Made by a program: the position numbers and the translations under genes. Below the pieces are notes generated by a model that was given only the letters and a program-made list of their open reading frames with translations, was not told where the DNA came from and made no database searches. From Chitinophaga pinensis (GTDB taxonomy: Bacteria; Bacteroidota; Bacteroidia; Chitinophagales; CAIOSU01): 64,000 nucleotides of DNA. Of this stretch, positions 53,124 to 63,796 are shown in pieces (position 1 is the first letter of the stretch; every line of letters begins with the position of its first letter). Location of the stretch: NCBI GenBank assembly GCA_945901065.1, contig CAMDKI010000001.1, positions 434,001 to 498,000 of the forward strand, given 5' to 3'.

Positions 53124-53903
53124 ATGAAAAGACAATATTTGTTGCTTGGCCTAATTTTTTTGGTTTCGTTTAGTGCTTGTAAAAAGGATGATAAAACCGT
53201 TGACTACGAAACGGTTGATAATTTTTATAAAAAGGTATCCACCATTGAGGTTGAAGTGGCTTACGAACTAGGTGCAGAACCATATACTGCCCTTACCAAT
53301 GGCGATAATATTTGGCAGTTTACACAAACGAATGTCGAAGCACTTTTTGATGGGCGTCCTTTAAGCGTAAGTGTAACGGTGCCACCTAATTTAGCTTCTA
53401 TGCAGCAAATACCTGATCAAAACAGGGATAACTATAGTGCTCAGGATGTAATGAACTTGGCTACTAGGTTTCGCCGTGGTGTAAATACCGAAACTAGTGG
53501 TAATCTATGGGTGGTTTTCTTGGACGGCTATTTTAAAGACGGCGATAGCCTTCGCACCAACGTGCTGGGTGTAAATATTACCGGCACTAGTATTACAGCA
53601 GTTTTTAAGCCTGTAATAAATGGTGTGGGGGCATTAACATCGCTGCGCAAATACATTGAGCAAAGCACTGTGGTGCACGAGCTTGGCCATGCACTAGGCC
53701 TTGTAAATTCTGGCTTGCCCGAGACTAGTAGCCACACCGATCCAGACCATGGTGGCCACTGCACCAACGAAGACTGTGTGATGTATTGGCTAAACGAAGG
53801 TGCTGTAAACCTTTCCAACTTTGTAAGCCAAAACGGCATGAGTCAGTTTACAGTAGTTTTCGGCCCAGAGTGCTTACAAGATACTAGGTCGTATTTTCCG
53901 TAA
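53124..53903 (+). CDS. Metzincin-like zinc metalloprotease lipoprotein
   Basis: 259 residues. Lipobox VSFSAC with Cys19, so membrane anchored on the periplasmic or outer side. Zinc helix H185-E186-L-G-H189-A-L-G; the usual third ligand position (195) is Asn, so the third ligand is probably one of the histidines in SSHTDPDHGGHC (H204, H209, H212). CVMYW supplies a Met-turn-like methionine. Peptide or protein hydrolysis at the cell envelope is likely; substrate unknown. It follows the phoX terminator, so it is a separate unit. Confidence 0.85.
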   Translation: MKRQYLLLGLIFLVSFSACKKDDKTVDYETVDNFYKKVSTIEVEVAYELGAEPYTALTNGDNIWQFTQTNVEALFDGRPLSVSVTVPPNLASMQQIPDQNRDNYSAQDVMNLATRFRRGVNTETSGNLWVVFLDGYFKDGDSLRTNVLGVNITGTSITAVFKPVINGVGALTSLRKYIEQSTVVHELGHALGLVNSGLPETSSHTDPDHGGHCTNEDCVMYWLNEGAVNLSNFVSQNGMSQFTVVFGPECLQDTRSYFP

Positions 53904-53905
53904 GG

Positions 53906-53982
53906 CTAGTTATTGGTTACTAGCTATTTGCTAATTGGTATGCTTATAGTCATTCAGCCAGTAAACCAATAACCAATTACGC
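53906..53982. repeat. Heptamer array E, inverted pair between the metalloprotease and DUF3467 genes
   Basis: Left block 53906-53940: CTAGTTA, TTGGTTA, CTAGCTA, TTTGCTA, ATTGGTA. Right block 53962-53982: TAAACCA, ATAACCA, ATTACGC, with the complementary words. TTATTGGTT (53910-53918) pairs with AACCAATAA (53964-53972). The left block starts 2 bp after one stop codon and the right block contains the stop (53977-53979) of the DUF3467 gene. Confidence 0.6.
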
Positions 53983-54291
53983 TTGCGCGGTTGGGGTGCC
54001 AAAGTTCAAGGGCATGCCACCGTAAGTGTCATCCTCTTCAATTGTTCCGTTTACTTGCTCGTATTTCTTTACATTGTCGGTCAATGCGCGCAATAGGCGC
54101 TTAGCATGCTGCGGGGTAAGTATAATACGCGATTTTACTTTTGCTTTTGGCACACCAGGCATTACGCGCACAAAATCTACCACAAACTCGGCATTACTGT
54201 GGGTTATAATGGCAAGGTTTGAGTATACACCTTCTGCTACTTCTTCAGTTAATTCTATATTCAGTTGGTTCTGCATTTGTTCTTCAGCCAT
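53977..54291 (-). CDS. DUF3467 protein
   Basis: 104 residues, soluble. Reads LNIELTEEVAEGVYSNLAIITHSNAEFVVDFVRVMPG ... SRIILTPQHAKRLLRALTDNVKKYE, which is the DUF3467 pattern; function unknown. Flanked on both sides by heptamer arrays and lying after rpoC in the same orientation, but separated by the rpoC terminator, so it has its own transcript. Its neighbours do not suggest a role. Confidence 0.9.
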   Translation of the reverse strand: MAEEQMQNQLNIELTEEVAEGVYSNLAIITHSNAEFVVDFVRVMPGVPKAKVKSRIILTPQHAKRLLRALTDNVKKYEQVNGTIEEDDTYGGMPLNFGTPTAQA

Positions 54292-54349
54292 GATTGCTAT
54301 TGTTATTATGTGCTACAATTTTAAGGGAAATTATTGGCTCTACCTAAAG

Positions 54350-54475
54350 TTACGGGTTGCGAGTTACGGGTTGCGAGTTAGATTTTTATAGCTGGATGTA
54401 GGAATTGGTTGGTTGTTTTTGTTTCACTTAGATAAACAAATTGAAACTCGTAACTCGCAACCCGTAACCCGCAAC
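54350..54475. repeat. Heptamer array F, inverted pair beyond the rpoC terminator
   Basis: Left block 54350-54380: TTACGGG, TTGCGAG, twice, then TTA (an exact 14-bp tandem). Right block 54447-54475: CTCGTAA, CTCGCAA, CCCGTAA, CCCGCAA, C. CTCGCAACCCGTAA is the exact reverse complement of the left 14-mer, so the two blocks can pair across about 66 bp. Confidence 0.75.
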
Positions 54476-54491
54476 GCTGTAACCCGGAATA

Positions 54492-54525
54492 AAAAAAGGT
54501 AGCCTCTTGCGGGGCTACCTTTTTT
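54492..54525 (-). terminator. Terminator of the rpoBC operon
   Basis: 13-bp stem (54492-54504 with 54513-54525), 8-nt loop and a T-run on the minus strand, 39 nt beyond the rpoC stop. Confidence 0.88.
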
Positions 54526-54564
54526 GTAGAGTATCATCTCAGGAATGCGAGACGCAGAATGAAA

Positions 54565-57500
54565 TTATTCTTCAATAGCCACAGCTTCGTGGGCTTTGCG
54601 AGATTCTGCTAAACGATCGTACTCTTCGCGAGAGCCAACGATTACGTCTGCGAAACGTCGCATACCGGTACCAGCAGGTATTTGGTGACCAATGATTACG
54701 TTTTCTTTCAAGCCCAACAACAAGTCTTCGCGAGCTGCAATTGATGCAGTGCTCAACACTTTGGTGGTCTCTTGGAACGATGCGGCCGAAATCCAGCTTT
54801 GTGTACCTAAAGATGCACGGGTGATACCTTGTAGCATTGGCTCTGAAGTAGCAGCCGCTGCGTCACGGAATTCAACTGTTTTCTTATCGTTACGTTTCAA
54901 CTGTGAGTTCTCTTCACGTATTTGGCGCAAGGTAACAATTTGGCCAACACGCAATAACTCGCTATCGCCGCGGTCGGTAATAACTTTTTTGTCGAATATA
55001 CGGTCGTTCTCTTCAATGAACTCAAATTTGTCAACTGGTTCATTTTCTAGGAATCGAGTATCACCGGCATCCAAAATCATTACTTTACGCATCATTTGGC
55101 GCACAATGGTTTCAATGTGCTTGTCGTTGATACGCACACCTTGCAAGCGATATACTTCCTGAATCTCGTTTACCAAGTACGATTGTACCGCAAATGGTCC
55201 TTTGATAGATAGGATATCTCCTGGGGTTATTGCGCCTTCTGACAATGAAGTTCCAGCCTTGATGTAATCATTTTCTTGTACCAAGATGTGTTTGGTAAGC
55301 GGCACCATGTACTTGCGCACTTGGCCTTCTTTTGATTCGATCAAGATTTCGCGGTTACCACGTTTGATTGAACCAAATGCTACTACACCATCAATCTCAG
55401 ATACTACTGCTGGGTTCGACGGGTTACGGGCTTCAAATAGCTCCGTTACACGAGGTAGACCACCGGTAATATCTCGTACTTTACCCAACACGCGAGGTAT
55501 CTTAATCAATACTTCGCCCGGTTTCACGGTATCGCCATCGTTTACCACTACGTGCGCACCTACTGGTGTGTTGTAGTTTTTCACGTCAGCTTTACCTTTC
55601 ACGTTCATGCCAGGAATCTTACGCTTATCACGACTTTCAATGATTACCTTCTCGCGGTGACCAGTCTGTTCGTCTGATTCTTCACGGTAAGTAACACCTT
55701 CAATCAAGTTATCGAATTCCACTTTACCGCCAATCTCAGAAATAATAACGGCGTTATATGGATCCCACGCACAAAGCGCATCGTTCTTCTTCACTTTTTG
55801 GCCATCTTTCACCATCAACTCCGAACCATAAGGAACGTGATCGGTTTTAAGGTTTTTGCCAGAAGCGTCGTTGATTTTTATCTCACCAGTACGGCCCAAC
55901 ACTTTCAAGCGTTTTTCACCTTGGTCGTCAATATACTCAATGGTACGGATGCTATCGAATTCAATTACACCATCAAATTTGGCAAGCAATTGACTCTCGG
56001 TTGCAATGTTTGATGCAGTACCACCCACGTGGAAGGTACGAAGCGTTAACTGTGTACCCGGCTCACCAATTGATTGGGCAGCAATGATACCTACTGCATC
56101 ACCAGCCTGTGCAACACGGTTGTTGGCTAGGTGACGACCGTAACATTTCACGCACACACCACGTTTAGTTTCGCAGGTAAGCACTGAACGAATTTCAACA
56201 GTCTCAATAGCTGCAGCATCAATTTTGCGTGCAGTTGATTCTATGATTTCTTCGCCGGCTTTAGCCAACAATTCACCTGTAAGTGGGTTCACTACATCGT
56301 GCAAGCTTACGCGGCCAAAGATACGATCAGTCAATGGCTCTACTATATCTTCATTGTCTTTCAATGCTGATATGGCAATTCCACGAAGTGTTCCGCAATC
56401 TTCTTCGGTAATAACTACGTCTTGGGCAACGTCAACCAAACGACGGGTTAGGTAACCCGCATCAGCTGTTTTCAATGCCGTATCCGCCAAACCTTTACGC
56501 GCACCGTGTGTAGAAATAAAGTACTCCAATACCGATAGACCTTCTTTCAAGTTCGATAGGATTGGGTTCTCGATAATCTCTGCTCCAGTGCTACCAGATT
56601 TACGCGGTTTGGCCATCAAGCCCCTCATTCCGCTCAACTGACGAATCTGCTCTTTCGAGCCCCTTGCGCCTGAGTCAAGCATCATGAACACTGAGTTGAA
56701 ACCTTGGCGGTCATTGGCCAATTGGCTCAAAGTTACCTCGGTCAAACGAGTGTTGGCACGTGTCCAGATATCGATAGTTTGGTTATAACGCTCGTTGTTG
56801 GTTATAAGACCCATTTGGTAGTTGTCCCAAACTTCATCAACTTCTAGTTGGGCTTTATCCAACAAAGAGGTTTTTTCTTTAGGAACAATCAAATCAGCTA
56901 GGTTAAACGACAAACCACCACGGAATGCCCAACGGAAACCTAAATCTTTAATATCATCCAAGAAATTGGCCGTACGCGGTACGTTGGTTGTTTGGATAAT
57001 GTTGCTGATTACGGCACGCAGTGCTTTCTTGGTAAGTAGTGTGTTCAGGTAACCAACTTCGGCAGGTACTACTTGGTTAAATAGTACACGGCCAACTGTG
57101 GTTTCCACTAGCTTAGGTTCAAGTAAGTTGGTGTCGAGGTTCATCACTTTCGTGCGAACATGAATCCAAGCATGCATATCAATGCGTCCTTCGTTGTAAG
57201 CAATAATAACTTCCTCTGATGAGTAGAATTTTTTGCCTTCGCCGCGAACGATTTCAGTGTCAGTTGATTTGCGACCTTTAGTCATGTAGTAAAGGCCCAA
57301 TACCATATCCTGTGAAGGTAGCGTTACCGGATCGCCACTTTGTGGGTTCAAGATGTTGTGCGAAGACAACATCAACATTTGGGCTTCCAAAATTGCAGGG
57401 TTGCTCAACGGAACGTGCACTGCCATTTGGTCACCGTCAAAGTCGGCGTTGAAACCAGAACACACCAATGGGTGTAACTGGATAGCTTTACCTTCTACCA

Positions 57501-58881
57501 ATTTAGGCTGGAACGATTGCATTGACAACCTGTGAAGGGTAGGGGCCCTGTTCAAAAGAACTGGGTGCCCTTTCAATATGTTCTCCAAAATTTCCCAAAT
57601 AACTGGCTCCTTTCGGTCAACTAGTTTTTTGGCAGATTTTACGGTTTTTACAATACCGCGCTCAATCAACTTACGGATAACAAACGGTTTGAAAAGCTCG
57701 GCAGCCATATCCTTAGGAAGGCCACACTCGTGCAATTTCAAAGTTGGTCCTACTACAATAACCGAACGGCCAGAGTAATCGACACGTTTACCCAACAAGT
57801 TTTGACGGAAACGACCTTGCTTACCTTTCAATACGTCGCTCAACGATTTCAAAGCACGTCCACCTTCAGCTTTCACAGCGTTCGATTTACGGCTGTTGTC
57901 AAACAGTGAATCCACTGCTTCTTGCAACATACGCTTCTCATTACGCAAGATTACTTCTGGGGCCTTGATTTCGATAAGGCGTTTCAAACGGTTGTTACGG
58001 ATGATAACCCTACGGTACAAGTCATTTAAGTCAGAGCTAGCGAAACGACCACCATCTAGAGGCACCAACGGGCGCAATTCGGGTGGTATTACTGGCAAAT
58101 ATTGAATCACCATCCATTCGGGGCGGTTTTCTATACGGCCGTTGGCATCACGGAAAGCTTCAACCACGCTCAAGCGTTTCAAAGCTTCTGCTTTACGTTG
58201 CTGTGATGTTTCGTTGGCTGCTTGGTGGCGTAAGCTGTACGATAGTTCGTCTAACTCAACACGCGCCAATAAGTCACGAATTGCATCAGCACCCATTTTG
58301 GCGATAAACTTATTCGGGTCGTTGTCGTCCAACATTTGGTTACCGGCTGGCAATTTGTCCAAGGTATCCAAATATTCTTCTTCTGAAAGCAATGACAAGT
58401 ATTCGATAGGAGTACCTTTCTGGTCTTCGTATGCTGCTGCCACACCCGGCTGGATTACTACATATCGCTCATAATAAACGATAGTCTCCAACTTCTTGGA
58501 TGAGATACCCAATAAGTAACCGATTTTGTTTGGCAAAGATTTAAAGTACCAAATGTGAACTACAGGCACCACCAGTTTGATGTGGCCCATACGCTCACGG
58601 CGTACTTTTTTCTCTGTTACCTCAACACCGCAGCGGTCGCACACGATACCTTTGTATCGAATGCGCTTGTATTTTCCGCAATAGCACTCATAATCCTTTA
58701 CCGGGCCGAAGATACGCTCGCAGAACAAGCCATCGCGCTCAGGTTTATAAGTACGGTAGTTGATGGTTTCAGGCTTCAACACTTCGCCATAAGAGCGCTC
58801 CAGAATGCTATCTGGCGACGACAAGCTTATGATGATCTTGTTGAAGGTATTTGTTGCTTTTTTATCCTTTATTAAAGGCAT
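54565..58881 (-). CDS. rpoC: RNA polymerase beta' subunit
   Basis: 1438 residues, the usual size in Bacteroidota. Zinc ribbon [19 protein letters not shown] near 65-85, catalytic [12 protein letters not shown] (Mg-binding aspartates) near 465, second zinc site [11 protein letters not shown] with a partner Cys, bridge/trigger region [16 protein letters not shown]. Coded 33 nt after rpoB and ended by a strong terminator. Confidence 0.99.
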   Translation of the reverse strand: MPLIKDKKATNTFNKIIISLSSPDSILERSYGEVLKPETINYRTYKPERDGLFCERIFGPVKDYECYCGKYKRIRYKGIVCDRCGVEVTEKKVRRERMGHIKLVVPVVHIWYFKSLPNKIGYLLGISSKKLETIVYYERYVVIQPGVAAAYEDQKGTPIEYLSLLSEEEYLDTLDKLPAGNQMLDDNDPNKFIAKMGADAIRDLLARVELDELSYSLRHQAANETSQQRKAEALKRLSVVEAFRDANGRIENRPEWMVIQYLPVIPPELRPLVPLDGGRFASSDLNDLYRRVIIRNNRLKRLIEIKAPEVILRNEKRMLQEAVDSLFDNSRKSNAVKAEGGRALKSLSDVLKGKQGRFRQNLLGKRVDYSGRSVIVVGPTLKLHECGLPKDMAAELFKPFVIRKLIERGIVKTVKSAKKLVDRKEPVIWEILENILKGHPVLLNRAPTLHRLSMQSFQPKLVEGKAIQLHPLVCSGFNADFDGDQMAVHVPLSNPAILEAQMLMLSSHNILNPQSGDPVTLPSQDMVLGLYYMTKGRKSTDTEIVRGEGKKFYSSEEVIIAYNEGRIDMHAWIHVRTKVMNLDTNLLEPKLVETTVGRVLFNQVVPAEVGYLNTLLTKKALRAVISNIIQTTNVPRTANFLDDIKDLGFRWAFRGGLSFNLADLIVPKEKTSLLDKAQLEVDEVWDNYQMGLITNNERYNQTIDIWTRANTRLTEVTLSQLANDRQGFNSVFMMLDSGARGSKEQIRQLSGMRGLMAKPRKSGSTGAEIIENPILSNLKEGLSVLEYFISTHGARKGLADTALKTADAGYLTRRLVDVAQDVVITEEDCGTLRGIAISALKDNEDIVEPLTDRIFGRVSLHDVVNPLTGELLAKAGEEIIESTARKIDAAAIETVEIRSVLTCETKRGVCVKCYGRHLANNRVAQAGDAVGIIAAQSIGEPGTQLTLRTFHVGGTASNIATESQLLAKFDGVIEFDSIRTIEYIDDQGEKRLKVLGRTGEIKINDASGKNLKTDHVPYGSELMVKDGQKVKKNDALCAWDPYNAVIISEIGGKVEFDNLIEGVTYREESDEQTGHREKVIIESRDKRKIPGMNVKGKADVKNYNTPVGAHVVVNDGDTVKPGEVLIKIPRVLGKVRDITGGLPRVTELFEARNPSNPAVVSEIDGVVAFGSIKRGNREILIESKEGQVRKYMVPLTKHILVQENDYIKAGTSLSEGAITPGDILSIKGPFAVQSYLVNEIQEVYRLQGVRINDKHIETIVRQMMRKVMILDAGDTRFLENEPVDKFEFIEENDRIFDKKVITDRGDSELLRVGQIVTLRQIREENSQLKRNDKKTVEFRDAAAATSEPMLQGITRASLGTQSWISAASFQETTKVLSTASIAAREDLLLGLKENVIIGHQIPAGTGMRRFADVIVGSREEYDRLAESRKAHEAVAIEE

Positions 58882-58914
58882 ATCAACTCCTTTGAAATGA
58901 GGTTAACCTAAAAT

Positions 58915-61900
58915 TTATTCAAAACTCAGCTCCAAGCCCAAACCACGCAACTCGTGTACTAACACGTTGAATGATTCTGGTATACCTGGGCGAGGCAGGT
59001 TGTCACCCTTAACGATGGCCTCGTAAGCCTTAGCACGGCCTACAATATCATCCGACTTAATGGTAAGCAATTCTTGCAAGATGTTTGCAGCACCATATGC
59101 TTCAAGTGCCCACACTTCCATCTCACCCAAACGCTGACCACCGAATTGGGCCTTACCACCAAGTGGTTGTTGAGTGATAAGTGAGTATGGTCCGATTGAA
59201 CGTGCGTGCATCTTATCGTCAACCATATGCGCCAGTTTAAGCATGTAGATAACACCTACGGTTGCTTTCTGGTGGAAACGGTCGCCTGTTTCGCCATCGT
59301 ACAAGTATGTTTGGCCATAAGATGGCAATCCAGCTTTTTGTACTTCAGCCTCGATTTGGTCCAAGGTAGCTCCGTCAAAGATTGGGGTGCCATATTTAAC
59401 ACCCATTTTTTGACCAGCCCAGCCCAATACCGTTTCATAAATTTGGCCCAAGTTCATCCTTGATGGTACACCTAACGGGTTCAACACAATGTCAACCGGG
59501 GTTCCGTCTTCAAGGAAAGGCATGTCTTCATCACGTACAATACGGGCTACAATACCCTTGTTACCGTGACGACCAGCCAACTTATCACCAACTTTAAGCT
59601 TACGTTTCTTAGCCAAGTATACTTTTGCAAGTTTCAATACGCCAGCGGGTAGCTCGTCGCCAATGCTGATGTTGAATTTCTCACGTTTGTACCTACCAAC
59701 CTCTTCGCTTAAGCGTAGTTTAAAGTTGTGCAACACTGTTTTTACATCAGCGTTTACATCTTCATCCTTCGTCCAACCATTAAGGTCAATATCGTCGTAG
59801 TTAAGGTCTTTTAATAGCTTTTGGCTATACTTAACGCCTTTAGGAATCACTTCTTCTTTGTACACGTTAAGTACTCCAGAAGCAGTTTTGTCCTTAAGCA
59901 CTTTCGAAAGCTTGTCAACTAAGTTATCAATGATAGCTTCTTTGGCTTTCTTATGCTCACCATCTAGTTTTTCCAACAATACCTTTTCACGGGCTTTTGC
60001 GGTTTTATCCTTTTTGGCACGGGCAAAAAGTTTCTTATCGATAACTACACCTTTAGTGCTCGGAGGTGCTTTTAAGCTTGCATCCTTAACATCGCCAGCC
60101 TTATCACCAAATATTGCTCTCAAAAGCTTTTCTTCAGGGGTCGGGTCGGTTTCACCTTTAGGGGTAATTTTACCAATAAGAATATCGCCTTCCTTAATGT
60201 GTGCACCAATACGAATAATACCGTGCTCATCAAGGTCTTTAGTGGCTTCTTCGCTTACGTTAGGTATATCTGGTGTCAATTCCTCTTCACCAAGTTTCGT
60301 ATCACGCACTTCAAGTTCATACTCTTCAATGTGAACAGAAGTAAAGATATCTTCCTTAACTACGCGCTCAGACAAAACGATAGCATCCTCGAAATTGTAA
60401 CCTTTCCATGGCATGAACGCCACTTTCATGTTGCGACCCAAAGCCAATTCACCGTTATCAGTGGCATAGCCTTCGCAAAGCAATTGACCAACTTTTACTC
60501 GTTGTCCTTTGCGAACAATTGGTTTCAAGTTGATACAAGTACCTTGGTTGGTCTTTTTGAACTTGGTAAGGTTGTACGTTTTAGTACTGCTAATAAAGCT
60601 CAACAAGTCTTCTTCAGGCGTCGAATCGTATTTAACCACTATTTTTTCTGCATCTACATACTCAACCAAACCTTCACGTTCAGCGTTCAGTAGCAAGCGT
60701 GAGTCGGTAGCAACTACTTTTTCCAAACCTGTACCAACAATTGGCGCTTGTGGCACCAATAGAGGCACTGCCTGGCGTTGCATGTTCGATCCCATCAAGG
60801 CCCTGTTCGCATCATCGTTTTCCAAGAAAGGAATCAATGAAGCAGAAACACCTACGATTTGGTTCGGCGATATATCCATGTATTGCAACTCCGTAGCAGT
60901 CGAGATCGGGAAGTCACCGTGGTGACGGCTCTTGATACGGTCGCTTTGGAAATTGCCTTTTTTATCGATAACCGCGTTTGCTTGCGCAATAACATTGGTA
61001 TCTTCTTCTTCGGCAGATAAGTAGCGGCTGTTGTCCACTTCTACTACACCATTAATTACCGGGCGGTATGGCGTTTCAATAAAGCCCATACGGTTCACTT
61101 TAGCGTGAACGCAAAGGGTCGATATCAAACCAATGTTCGGTCCTTCTGGTGTTTCGATGGTACACAAACGGCCATAGTGGCTATAGTGTACGTCCCTTAC
61201 CTCAAATCCTGCACGCTCACGACTCAAACCGCCAGGCCCTAGGGCTGAAATACGACGTTTGTGTGTGATTTCCGATAGCGGGTTGGTTTGATCCAGGAAC
61301 TGTGACAACTGGCTGGTACCGAAGAACGAATTGATAACTGAAGACAAGGTTCTTGCGTTAATCAAATCAATCGGGGTAAACACCTCGTTATCACGAACGT
61401 TCATACGTTCGCGAATGGTACGGGCCATGCGGGCCAAACCAACACCGAACTGAGCAAACAATTGCTCACCAACGGTACGCACACGGCGGTTGCTCAAGTG
61501 GTCAATATCGTCCACCTCAGCTTTGCTGTTTATTAAGCGAACTAAATACTTAACAATCTCGATGATATCCTGCTTCGTTAGAACCTTGGTTTCATCAGAG
61601 GTATTAAGCAATAGTTTCTTGTTGATTTTGTAACGACCAACTTCACCTAAATCGTAACGCTTATCAGAGAAGAACAACTTCTCGATAATGCCACGAGCAG
61701 TTTCGTCATCCGGTGGATCGCTACCGCGCAATTGACGATAGATGTGCTGTACCGCTTCCAATTCAGAGTTAGAAGTATCTTTCTGAAGTGTGTTGTAGAT
61801 AATAGAGTAATCGGCCGACATCTCTTCTTTTTGAAGGATTACGGTATCGATGTCCATTTCCATAACTTGGTTGATATTATCCTCATTAAGGATAGTATCA

Positions 61901-62721
61901 CGCTCCAGGATAACTTCGTTACGTTCTATTGATACTACTTCACCGGTATCTTCATCAACGAAATCTTCAACCCAGCTGCGCAAAACCCTTGCAGCAAGCT
62001 TTCGGCCAACTAGGTTTTTTACGTTTTTGCTATTAACCTTAACCTCGTCGGCTAGGCCAAATAGTTGTAGGATGTCTTTATCGTTATCAAAACCGATAGC
62101 GCGAAGAAGCGTAGTAACCGGGAATTTCTTCTTACGATCGATGTACGCATACATCACGTTATTGATATCGGTAGCAAACTCCATCCAAGCACCCTTAAAT
62201 GGAATTACCCGTGCGGAATAAATCTTAGTTCCGTTCGGGTGAAAGCTTTGACCGAAAAATACACCGGGTGAGCGGTGCAATTGAGATACAATGATACGTT
62301 CGGCACCGTTTACAATAAACGTGCCTTTCGGGGTCATATAAGGAATGTTGCCCAAGAACACATCTTGTACGATGGTTTCAAAGTCAACGTGTTCCTCATC
62401 ATTACATGAAAGGCGCAATTTGGCTTTAAGCGGCAACGCATACGTTAGGCCCCTGTCGATACACTCCTCCATGGTATAACGTGGAGGATCGATAAAATAA
62501 TCTAGGAACTCTAGTACGAAGATGTTCCTAGCATCGCTTATCGGAAAGTTTTCTTGGAATACATTATATAATCCTTCTTTCGTCCGATTTTCAGCCGTCG
62601 TTTCTAGTTGAAAAAAGTCTTGGAAAGACTTCAACTGGATCTCCAGCAAGTCAGGATAATCGGAGTGTTTGGTAATACGACCAAAATTATTCCGTTCCTG
62701 AGCATTTTGAGATTGAGCCAT
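58915..62721 (-). CDS. rpoB: RNA polymerase beta subunit
   Basis: 1268 residues. Contains the rifampicin-binding region [23 protein letters not shown] in the wild-type (sensitive) form, [19 protein letters not shown], and the late [12 protein letters not shown] and [14 protein letters not shown] segments. Fourth gene of the rplA-rplJ-rplL-rpoB-rpoC operon; a 95-bp leader with a hairpin separates it from rplL. Confidence 0.99.
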   Translation of the reverse strand: MAQSQNAQERNNFGRITKHSDYPDLLEIQLKSFQDFFQLETTAENRTKEGLYNVFQENFPISDARNIFVLEFLDYFIDPPRYTMEECIDRGLTYALPLKAKLRLSCNDEEHVDFETIVQDVFLGNIPYMTPKGTFIVNGAERIIVSQLHRSPGVFFGQSFHPNGTKIYSARVIPFKGAWMEFATDINNVMYAYIDRKKKFPVTTLLRAIGFDNDKDILQLFGLADEVKVNSKNVKNLVGRKLAARVLRSWVEDFVDEDTGEVVSIERNEVILERDTILNEDNINQVMEMDIDTVILQKEEMSADYSIIYNTLQKDTSNSELEAVQHIYRQLRGSDPPDDETARGIIEKLFFSDKRYDLGEVGRYKINKKLLLNTSDETKVLTKQDIIEIVKYLVRLINSKAEVDDIDHLSNRRVRTVGEQLFAQFGVGLARMARTIRERMNVRDNEVFTPIDLINARTLSSVINSFFGTSQLSQFLDQTNPLSEITHKRRISALGPGGLSRERAGFEVRDVHYSHYGRLCTIETPEGPNIGLISTLCVHAKVNRMGFIETPYRPVINGVVEVDNSRYLSAEEEDTNVIAQANAVIDKKGNFQSDRIKSRHHGDFPISTATELQYMDISPNQIVGVSASLIPFLENDDANRALMGSNMQRQAVPLLVPQAPIVGTGLEKVVATDSRLLLNAEREGLVEYVDAEKIVVKYDSTPEEDLLSFISSTKTYNLTKFKKTNQGTCINLKPIVRKGQRVKVGQLLCEGYATDNGELALGRNMKVAFMPWKGYNFEDAIVLSERVVKEDIFTSVHIEEYELEVRDTKLGEEELTPDIPNVSEEATKDLDEHGIIRIGAHIKEGDILIGKITPKGETDPTPEEKLLRAIFGDKAGDVKDASLKAPPSTKGVVIDKKLFARAKKDKTAKAREKVLLEKLDGEHKKAKEAIIDNLVDKLSKVLKDKTASGVLNVYKEEVIPKGVKYSQKLLKDLNYDDIDLNGWTKDEDVNADVKTVLHNFKLRLSEEVGRYKREKFNISIGDELPAGVLKLAKVYLAKKRKLKVGDKLAGRHGNKGIVARIVRDEDMPFLEDGTPVDIVLNPLGVPSRMNLGQIYETVLGWAGQKMGVKYGTPIFDGATLDQIEAEVQKAGLPSYGQTYLYDGETGDRFHQKATVGVIYMLKLAHMVDDKMHARSIGPYSLITQQPLGGKAQFGGQRLGEMEVWALEAYGAANILQELLTIKSDDIVGRAKAYEAIVKGDNLPRPGIPESFNVLVHELRGLGLELSFE

Positions 62722-62755
62722 AAATTAGGATATGCTTTTAGATATACAACGAATA

Positions 62756-62779
62756 GGTTTAGTGTAGACACACTAAACC
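62756..62779. other. Hairpin between rplL and rpoB
   Basis: A perfect 10-bp stem (62756-62765 with 62770-62779) with a 4-nt loop, no T-run. E. coli has an attenuator and an RNase III site in the same place; this hairpin may have a similar role in setting the ratio of ribosomal protein to polymerase subunits. Confidence 0.5.
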
Positions 62780-62816
62780 CATTGACTTGTTGGATGCGCA
62801 CAAGGCGCACCAGGCC

Positions 62817-63197
62817 TTACTTGATCTCTACTTCGGCACCTGCTTCAGTTAGCTTAGCTAACAGCGCATCGGCGTCGTCTTTTGAAGTACCTTCTTTCAA
62901 AGGCTTCGGAGCAGCATCAACCAAATCTTTGGCTTCTTTCAAACCTAGACCGGTAAGTTCTTTTACCAACTTAACTACGGCAAGCTTGTTTGCACCAGCT
63001 GATTTAAGAATAACGTCAAAAGATGTTTTAACAACAACTTCTTCGGCAGCAGCACCACCGGCAGCAGGGCCAGCAACAGCTACAGCAGCAGCAGCAGGTT
63101 CGATACCGTATTGATCTTTCAATATAGCAGCAAGCTCGTTAACGTCTTTAACTGTAAGGTTTACTAATTGTTCGGCAATTGAATTTAAATCCGCCAT
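62817..63197 (-). CDS. rplL: Ribosomal protein L7/L12
   Basis: 126 residues. N-terminal dimer domain ([20 protein letters not shown]), alanine/glycine-rich hinge (about 35-52), and C-terminal domain with [28 protein letters not shown], which contacts translation factors. 64 nt after rplJ. Confidence 0.98.
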   Translation of the reverse strand: MADLNSIAEQLVNLTVKDVNELAAILKDQYGIEPAAAAVAVAGPAAGGAAAEEVVVKTSFDVILKSAGANKLAVVKLVKELTGLGLKEAKDLVDAAPKPLKEGTSKDDADALLAKLTEAGAEVEIK

Positions 63198-63261
63198 TTC
63201 ACTGAGTTTTGAAAAGGGTTATGGTAAAATATTTATGGTTATACTTACTGTATGTTCAAAA

Positions 63262-63789
63262 TCACTCACCGCGATTTTGAAGGGTTTTTACAAGACCTGC
63301 AATTTTTTGTCCACTATTTGCCTGTAGGGCAGAGATAACATTTTTGGCAGGTGATTGCAACAATCCGATAACTTCGCCAATAAGCTCGTTCTTCGATTTT
63401 AGCTTGGTCAATGCATCCAATTGGTTGTCGCCAATAAAGACATCGGTTCCACCGATAATCGCAGCCTTAAGCTCAGGCTTGGTTTTCTTCTTGCGGAAGT
63501 CAAGGATCAACTTTGCCGGTGCTTTCATATCGCTTGATACGAAAATGGCTGTTGGTCCTTTCAGGATAGATTCAACGCTTGACAAGTCAGCAGTTTGTGC
63601 CTGAAGCGCTTTTGATATTAAGGAGTTCTTAGCTACCTTGAGCTGGATTCCTTTGCTGAAACATAGACGACGAAGATCGCTCACTTGAGCAGCGTTAAGT
63701 CCAGAAGCATCTGCTAAATAGTAGTTTTGCTCTGTACCGAATAACACTGTCAATTCGTCTATGATCTGTTGTTTTTCTTCACGTTTCAT
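63262..63789 (-). CDS. rplJ: Ribosomal protein L10
   Basis: 175 residues. N-terminal rRNA-binding part (YLADASGLNAAQVSDLRR, LKVAKNSLISKAL, GPTAIFVSSD) and a C-terminal helix that holds L12 dimers. 7 nt after rplA. Confidence 0.97.
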   Translation of the reverse strand: MKREEKQQIIDELTVLFGTEQNYYLADASGLNAAQVSDLRRLCFSKGIQLKVAKNSLISKALQAQTADLSSVESILKGPTAIFVSSDMKAPAKLILDFRKKKTKPELKAAIIGGTDVFIGDNQLDALTKLKSKNELIGEVIGLLQSPAKNVISALQANSGQKIAGLVKTLQNRGE

Positions 63790-63796
63790 AACTCGA

